This document shows, piece by piece, positions 59,057 through 64,000 of a stretch of DNA of 64,000 nt. The first letter of the stretch is position 1. Each line of letters begins with the position of its first letter. Location of the stretch: positions 2,914,001-2,978,000 of the forward strand of contig NZ_CP109327.1 of the NCBI RefSeq assembly GCF_035918155.1, in the 5' to 3' direction. Origin of the DNA: Streptomyces sp. NBC_01591. Its GTDB lineage: Bacteria; Actinomycetota; Actinomycetes; Streptomycetales; Streptomycetaceae. The notes under the pieces were generated by a model. It did no database searches and was not told the DNA's origin. It was given only the letters and a program-made list of their open reading frames with translations. The position numbers and the translations under genes are program-made.

Positions 59057-59875
59057 ATGCGCAGCTACCAGCCGGACCTGACCCCGCCGTGGAAGAAGTC
59101 CGCCCCCGTTCCCGAGGTCCCCGCCGAAACCGATCTGGTCGTGGAGGAGGTCTCCACCGGATTCTGCGGTGCGGTGATCCGCTGCGAGAAGACGGCCCAG
59201 GGTCCGACGGTGACCCTGGAGGACCGCTTCGGCAAGCACCGGGTGTTCCCGATGGAGCCGCGCGGCTTTCTGCTGGAGGGCCGGGTGATCACCCTCGTAC
59301 GCCCCTCGGCCGCCGCTCCGGTGCGCCCCGCGCGCACGGCCTCGGGCTCGGTCGCGGTCCCCGGGGCGCGCGCCCGGGTCGCGCGGGCGGGCCGGATCTA
59401 TGTGGAGGGCCGGCACGACGCGGAGCTGGTCGAACGGGTCTGGGGCGACGACCTGCGGATCGAGGGCGTGGTCGTCGAATACCTGGAGGGTATCGACGAC
59501 CTCCCCGCCATCGTGCGCGAGTTCTCCCCCGGCCCGGACGCCAGGCTGGGCGTCCTGGTCGACCACCTGGTCCCCGGCTCCAAGGAGTCCCGGATCGCCG
59601 CTCAGGTCTCGGACGCGAACGTGCTGGTGGTCGGCCACCCCTACATCGACGTGTGGGAGGCGGTGAAGCCGTCCTCCGCGGGCATCACGGCCTGGCCGGT
59701 GGTACCGCGCGGCCAGGACTGGAAGACGGGCGTGTGCCGCGCCCTCGGCTGGCCGGAGAACACCGGCGCGGCCTGGCAGCGCATCCTGTCCACGGTCCAC
59801 TCGTACCGCGACCTGGAGCCGGACCTGCTGGGTTCGGTGGAGCACCTGATCGACTTCGTGACAGCCCCCGAATAG
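59057..59875 (+). CDS. DUF3097 family protein
   Basis: A 272-residue protein that begins MRSYQPDLTPPWKK, typical of the actinobacterial DUF3097 family. The central block RIYVEGRHDAELVERVWGDDLR, followed by VVVEYLEGIDDLP and LGVLVDHLVPGSKESRI, looks Toprim-like, with a Glu and an Asp-x-x pair in the right order. This is my reading; the family function is unknown. A GTG at 59030 overlaps the preceding stop (GTGA) and is an alternative start. It is probably cotranscribed with the MBL gene. Confidence 0.85.
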   Translation: MRSYQPDLTPPWKKSAPVPEVPAETDLVVEEVSTGFCGAVIRCEKTAQGPTVTLEDRFGKHRVFPMEPRGFLLEGRVITLVRPSAAAPVRPARTASGSVAVPGARARVARAGRIYVEGRHDAELVERVWGDDLRIEGVVVEYLEGIDDLPAIVREFSPGPDARLGVLVDHLVPGSKESRIAAQVSDANVLVVGHPYIDVWEAVKPSSAGITAWPVVPRGQDWKTGVCRALGWPENTGAAWQRILSTVHSYRDLEPDLLGSVEHLIDFVTAPE

Positions 59876-59885
59876 CCCGCCGACA

Positions 59886-59937
59886 GCCCTCCGGCGATCG
59901 AGGAGCGAAATCAAGCCCCTCCGGCGATCGAGGAGCG
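59886..59937. repeat. Tandem pair of CCCTCCGGCGATCGAGGAGCG elements
   Basis: A 21-base sequence occurs identically at 59887-59907 and 59917-59937 (period 30), in the gap between the convergent DUF3097 and hemW genes. It is the same class as the elements near 36886, 49907 and 55874. Confidence 0.75.
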
Positions 59938-59943
59938 GGGGTC

Positions 59944-59960
59944 CGGGGGCAGAGCCCCCG
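59944..59960 (-). terminator. Terminator hairpin after hemW
   Basis: A 7-bp C/G stem (59944-59950 with 59954-59960) and an AGA loop, six bases after the hemW stop on the minus strand. It forms the G-rich end of the dispersed element. Confidence 0.55.
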
Positions 59961-59965
59961 CCCCC

Positions 59966-61198
59966 TCAGTCCACCAGATCCCGCACCACCGCATCCGCCA
60001 ACAACCGCCCCCGCAAGGTGAGCACCGCCCGCCCCCGCTCGTACGGCCCGGACTCCAGGAGCCCGTCCGCCAGCGCACGGCGGGAAGCGGCCAGACCGGC
60101 CGGGGCCAGGATGCCGAGCGGGCACCCGTCCTGGAGCCGGAGCTCCAGCAGGATCCGCTCGACCCGCCGGTCCTCCTCGGAGAGGATTTCGCGCCCGGCC
60201 CCCGGCGACCGCCCCTCGGCCAGCGCCTGCGCGTACGCACCCGGATGCTTCACGTTCCACCAGCGCACCCCGCCGACGTGGCTGTGCGCCCCGGGCCCGG
60301 CGCCCCACCAGTCGGCCCCTCGCCAGTACAGCTCGTTGTGCAGGCACCGGCCCTCCGGCGTACGGGCCCAGTTCGACACCTCGTACCAGGAGAAGCCCGC
60401 CGCGGCCATCGCCTCGTCCGCGATCAGATACCGGTCCGCGTGGGCGTCGTCGTCGGTCATCGGGATCTCGCCGCGCCGGATCCGCCGAGCCAGCTGTGTG
60501 CCCTCCTCGACGATCAGCGCGTACGCGGACACATGGTCCGGCCCCGCACCGATCGCGGCGTCCAGCGAGGCCCGCCAGTCGTCGTCGGACTCCCCCGGCG
60601 TGCCGTAGATCAGGTCGAGGTTGACGTGCTCGAAGCCCGCCTCCCGGGCCTCGGCGACACACGCTTCGGGCCGCCCCGGCGTATGCGTACGGTCCAGGAT
60701 CTTCAGCACGTGCTGCCGCGCGCTCTGCATCCCGAACGAGATCCGGTTGAAGCCGCCCTCCCGCAGCTCGGCGAGATACGCCGGACCGACGGACTCCGGA
60801 TTGGCCTCGGTGGTGATCTCGGCGTCGTCCGCGAGCCCGAACTCCTCGCGGATCGCCCCCAGCATCCGGACCAGGTCCGCGGCGGCCAGCAGGGTCGGCG
60901 TACCGCCGCCGACGAAGACCGTGCGGACCGGACGCGGATCGTCCCCGAGCACCTTGCGGGCCTGGCGGACCTCGCCGATCAGATGGGTGGCGTAGTTGTC
61001 CCGGGAGGCCAGCGCGCCGCCGGAGCCGCGCAGCTCGGTCGCGGTGTAGGTGTTGAAGTCGCAGTAGCCGCAGCGGGTCGCGCAGTACGGCACGTGCAGG
61101 TAGAAGCCGAGCGGCCGGTCGGCGGCGCCTTCCAGGGCATGGCGGGGCAGCGCCCCGTCGTCGGGTACGGGTTCACCATCGGGCAGTACGGAAGGCAT
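59966..61198 (-). CDS. hemW: Radical SAM heme chaperone HemW / coproporphyrinogen oxidase-like
   Basis: A 410-residue radical SAM protein. The cluster ligands are C39, C43 and C46 (PYCATRCGYCDFNTY). Family blocks VFVGGGTPTLL, FNRISFGMQSARQHVLKILDR and WYEVSNWA follow. It is of the HemN-like group now named HemW, which transfers heme; the enzyme activity of HemN is less likely without the extra cluster-2 region. I use the ATG at 61198 (MPSVLPDGEP); an ATG at 61207 is nine bases upstream. In Streptomyces hemW usually follows hrcA/dnaJ, as here. Confidence 0.92.
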   Translation of the reverse strand: MPSVLPDGEPVPDDGALPRHALEGAADRPLGFYLHVPYCATRCGYCDFNTYTATELRGSGGALASRDNYATHLIGEVRQARKVLGDDPRPVRTVFVGGGTPTLLAAADLVRMLGAIREEFGLADDAEITTEANPESVGPAYLAELREGGFNRISFGMQSARQHVLKILDRTHTPGRPEACVAEAREAGFEHVNLDLIYGTPGESDDDWRASLDAAIGAGPDHVSAYALIVEEGTQLARRIRRGEIPMTDDDAHADRYLIADEAMAAAGFSWYEVSNWARTPEGRCLHNELYWRGADWWGAGPGAHSHVGGVRWWNVKHPGAYAQALAEGRSPGAGREILSEEDRRVERILLELRLQDGCPLGILAPAGLAASRRALADGLLESGPYERGRAVLTLRGRLLADAVVRDLVD

Positions 61199-61279
61199 AC
61201 CGCCCATTGTCGCGCGCCGCCCGGGATGTCCGAGCCACGCCCGTGATCACGGAAGCCGCCCGCCCCCGACCACGCGTCC

Positions 61280-63220
61280 TCACCCCGCCTGCAGCACCAG
61301 CAGCGCCAGGTCGTCGTCGGGCGGCCGCTCGGCGAATTCGTGCACCGCCCGTTTGATCCGGTCCGCGATCCCGTCGGCCGACAGCCCGGTGCAGCCGGCC
61401 AGCGCCAGGGCCAGCCCGTCCCCGTCGTCGAACATCAGCGGCCCGGAACGCCGCTCCGTCACGCCGTCCGTGACGCACAGCAGGCTGTCGCCGGGCGCCA
61501 GCTCGAAGCTCTGGCTCTCGTACGCGACGTCGTCGAAGATCCCGAGCAGCATCTGCGGCTCGGCGGCCGGACGCACCTCGCCGTCGGGCCGCAGCAGCAG
61601 CGGCAGCGGGTGGCCGCCGCTGGCCAGGGTGCAGCGCACGCCGCCGCCGGGCAGCGGTACGAGTTCTCCGTACAGCAGGGACAGGAAGCGGGACTGCCCG
61701 GTGTCCGCCGTCTGCTGGCCGCCCGCGGCGGCCACCATGAGCGCGGCCGCCTCGGCGGCCTCCATCGCGTCGTCGAGGAGCAGCCGGTTGAGCCGGTCCA
61801 GGACCTCGCCGACGCCGAAGCCCTCGCGGGCCAGCAGCCGCAGCCAGGGGCGGGCGAGGCCGGTGACGACGGCGGCTTCGGGGCCGCTGCCCTGCACATC
61901 GCCGAGCACGAAGCACCAGCGGTCGCCGGGGCACGGGAAGATGTCGTAGAAGTCACCGCCGACGACGCCGTCGTCGCTGGGTTCGTACACCAGCGAGCTG
62001 GTGACCCCCGGTATGTCGGCGACCTTGCCGGGCAGCAGCGCTCGCTGCAGGATGCGGCTGATGGTGGCCTGCCGGGTGTAGGCGCGGGCCGCACCGACGG
62101 CGAGGCCGACCCGGCGTACGAAGTCCTCGATGAGCGCGGTCACCTCGTCGGGGACGCGGGCGAGGCCCTCCCGGCCGAGGAGCACGGCGCCGAGTGTCCG
62201 GCCGCCGGAGGTGATCCGGTAGGCGAGGGCGGACGCGGCGGGCTCGTCGGCCTTCTCGCCGTCCTCCTCGCCCCCGGGCCACGGCATGGAGACGGGCCCG
62301 GTGCCGACCCGCTCGGGGAGCCGGATCGGGTCCTGCTCCAGCAGGGTGCGCAGCTGCCCGGTCTCGGCCTCGTCCCGGTGCCAGACACTGGCGAGCCGGG
62401 GGACGGCCGAGGGTCCGCCGTTCTCGGGCTCCAGCCAGATCGCGCACCAGTCGGCGAGTCTGGGCACCAGTAACTGTCCGGAGAGCGCCGCCACGATGTC
62501 CTCGTCGAGCTGGCCGGCGAGCAGGTCCGAGGCCTCGGCGAGGAACGAGAGCGCGCCGCGGCCGGCCCAGTCCGCGTCGTCGCGCAGCGCGCGCCGGGCG
62601 GTGGGGGCGAGCAGCTCGGCGGCGCGCAGTCCCTGCTGGAATTCGGGCTCGGCCGCCGGTTCCGGGAACGGGTTCCAGTCGTCCACGGGGAGCCGGGCCC
62701 AGACGGTCTTGAGGCCGGTGCGGTAGGTGATGCCCCAGCGCTCGGCGAGGGTGCCGACGAGCTGGAGCCCGCGACCGTACTCGGCGGGCTCGTCGGGGCC
62801 CGCGATGCCGGCCCCCTCCGCCGCTTCGGCCGCGCTTCCGGTCTCCGGGCGGTCGCTGCGCACGGCGCGGGCCGGATGGTGGTCCGAGACCTCCAGCACC
62901 AGGGCCGCGGCCTCGTCCTCGGTGGCCTCCTCCAGCCGGGCGAGCAGTTCCACGTTGGTCCCGGCGTGCACGACCGCGTTGGTGACCAGCTCGCTGACGA
63001 CGACCTCCGCGTCCTCGGCCACGCGCTCGCTGAAGCCCACGGCCGCCGGCAGCCCGAGCCCGGTCCACTCGTCGAGCGCGGCCCGGACGAACCGGCGGGC
63101 GGCGGAGGGTGCGAGGAGGTTTCCGGGCAGGGACGTATGGGCGACCGGCCGCGCATCCGCACGGCCTGCGGGAATACCGGGACGCTGAACGATGTCCCGC
63201 TGCAAGGGAATGGGCCCCAC
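61280..63220 (-). CDS. SpoIIE-type PP2C phosphatase with HATPase domain, TTA codon
   Basis: A 646-residue multi-domain regulator. The N-terminal part has an anti-sigma-like HATPase domain (VVSELVTNAVVHAGT). A GAF-like central region follows, then a C-terminal SpoIIE phosphatase (VVGGDFYDIF, FVLGDVQGSGPEAA, DGVTERR, DDDLALLVLQ). Such proteins control partner-switching in sigma-factor or morphogenesis pathways. Codon 250 is TTA (62473-62471), making translation likely dependent on bldA. The GTG at 63220 has AGGAG 8 bases upstream. Upstream DNA carries repeated CGAGAACAG on the minus strand. Confidence 0.9.
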   Translation of the reverse strand: MGPIPLQRDIVQRPGIPAGRADARPVAHTSLPGNLLAPSAARRFVRAALDEWTGLGLPAAVGFSERVAEDAEVVVSELVTNAVVHAGTNVELLARLEEATEDEAAALVLEVSDHHPARAVRSDRPETGSAAEAAEGAGIAGPDEPAEYGRGLQLVGTLAERWGITYRTGLKTVWARLPVDDWNPFPEPAAEPEFQQGLRAAELLAPTARRALRDDADWAGRGALSFLAEASDLLAGQLDEDIVAALSGQLLVPRLADWCAIWLEPENGGPSAVPRLASVWHRDEAETGQLRTLLEQDPIRLPERVGTGPVSMPWPGGEEDGEKADEPAASALAYRITSGGRTLGAVLLGREGLARVPDEVTALIEDFVRRVGLAVGAARAYTRQATISRILQRALLPGKVADIPGVTSSLVYEPSDDGVVGGDFYDIFPCPGDRWCFVLGDVQGSGPEAAVVTGLARPWLRLLAREGFGVGEVLDRLNRLLLDDAMEAAEAAALMVAAAGGQQTADTGQSRFLSLLYGELVPLPGGGVRCTLASGGHPLPLLLRPDGEVRPAAEPQMLLGIFDDVAYESQSFELAPGDSLLCVTDGVTERRSGPLMFDDGDGLALALAGCTGLSADGIADRIKRAVHEFAERPPDDDLALLVLQAG

Positions 63221-63235
63221 GGTGCAGCTCCTGAC

Positions 63236-63283
63236 CTGTTCTCGCTCTGTCTGTTCTCGTTGGTGTCTGTCTGTTCTCGTTGG
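63236..63283 (-). repeat. Repeated CGAGAACAG motifs upstream of the phosphatase gene
   Basis: On the minus strand CGAGAACAG occurs three times (63244-63236, 63259-63251, 63279-63271), and an 18-base direct repeat is found at 63246-63263 and 63266-63283 (period 20). It lies just before the Shine-Dalgarno of the SpoIIE-type gene. It could be an operator array or part of an untranslated leader. Confidence 0.6.
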
Positions 63284-63416
63284 GCGGCGCTGACGACACC
63301 GACAGAGTGACAGATGGACCATGCCCATAAGCAGCGAGTTGCCGAAGTTGAGCGGAGAAAATGAGCGGGGAGGAACAGAGGCAGCCGCACCGTGCGACCG
63401 GTCCGCGAGGACCTGC

Positions 63417-64000
<584 letters not shown>

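Overview
This window is a high-GC stretch of an actinobacterial chromosome, almost certainly Streptomyces. Codon third positions are nearly always G or C, and GTG starts and GTGA overlaps are frequent. The gene order, from an hrdA-type sigma factor and dnaG through ppdK, glyS, the zinc-uptake genes, uppS, recO, leuA, era, ybeY, phoH, dnaJ/hrcA and hemW, resembles what I remember of the S. coelicolor core chromosome (from memory, not checked). I recognise no tRNA, rRNA, CRISPR, prophage or insertion sequence. It is core chromosome, not a mobile island.

Layout. 0-13 kb: a heterodimeric ABC exporter, a group-2 sigma factor, DNA primase, a ferredoxin-reductase-like flavoenzyme, a dNTPase, a small gene cut by an in-frame TGA, a SanA/YdcF-type protein, CutA, an FMN reductase under a palindrome-centred promoter, and a class IV aminotransferase. 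13-19 kb: a serine-rich repetitive surface protein with a class F sortase, a TSUP permease, an SDR, a VOC protein and an ArsR-type regulator. 19-31 kb: ppdK, dusB, a DHA2 MFS pump, a DUF6243-like small protein, glyS, then a zinc module (znuA, znuC, znuB, zur) behind two Zur-like boxes. 30-39 kb: uppS, recO, a TerB-like protein, leuA with a leucine leader peptide and attenuator, an M4 metalloprotease with an emfourin-like inhibitor, and era.

38-46 kb: a WxL-like surface protein next to a DUF916/WxLIP-like membrane protein, a cytidine-deaminase-like protein without its catalytic residues, and a MmcQ/CorC/YbeY/PhoH cluster joined by 4-base overlaps or very short gaps, then a PfkB kinase. 46-54 kb: an MFS transporter with a CRP-like site upstream, an adenosine-deaminase family enzyme, RNase Z, a HIT protein, a tricorn-type protease and a lipoprotein. 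54-64 kb: rsmE overlapping a nitronate monooxygenase gene, hrcA-dnaJ with a CIRCE operator, an MBL hydrolase, a DUF3097 protein, hemW, a SpoIIE-type phosphatase with a TTA codon (a possible bldA target), and the 3' part of an acyl-CoA ligase gene that runs off the window.

Most interesting for follow-up: the WxL/WxLIP-like pair, the sortase substrate without an LPXTG motif, the in-frame TGA gene, the duplicated era 3' end, the degenerate Cdd, the leuA attenuator, the tandem Zur boxes and the TTA codon in the phosphatase gene. No clearly new defence or biosynthetic system is visible.
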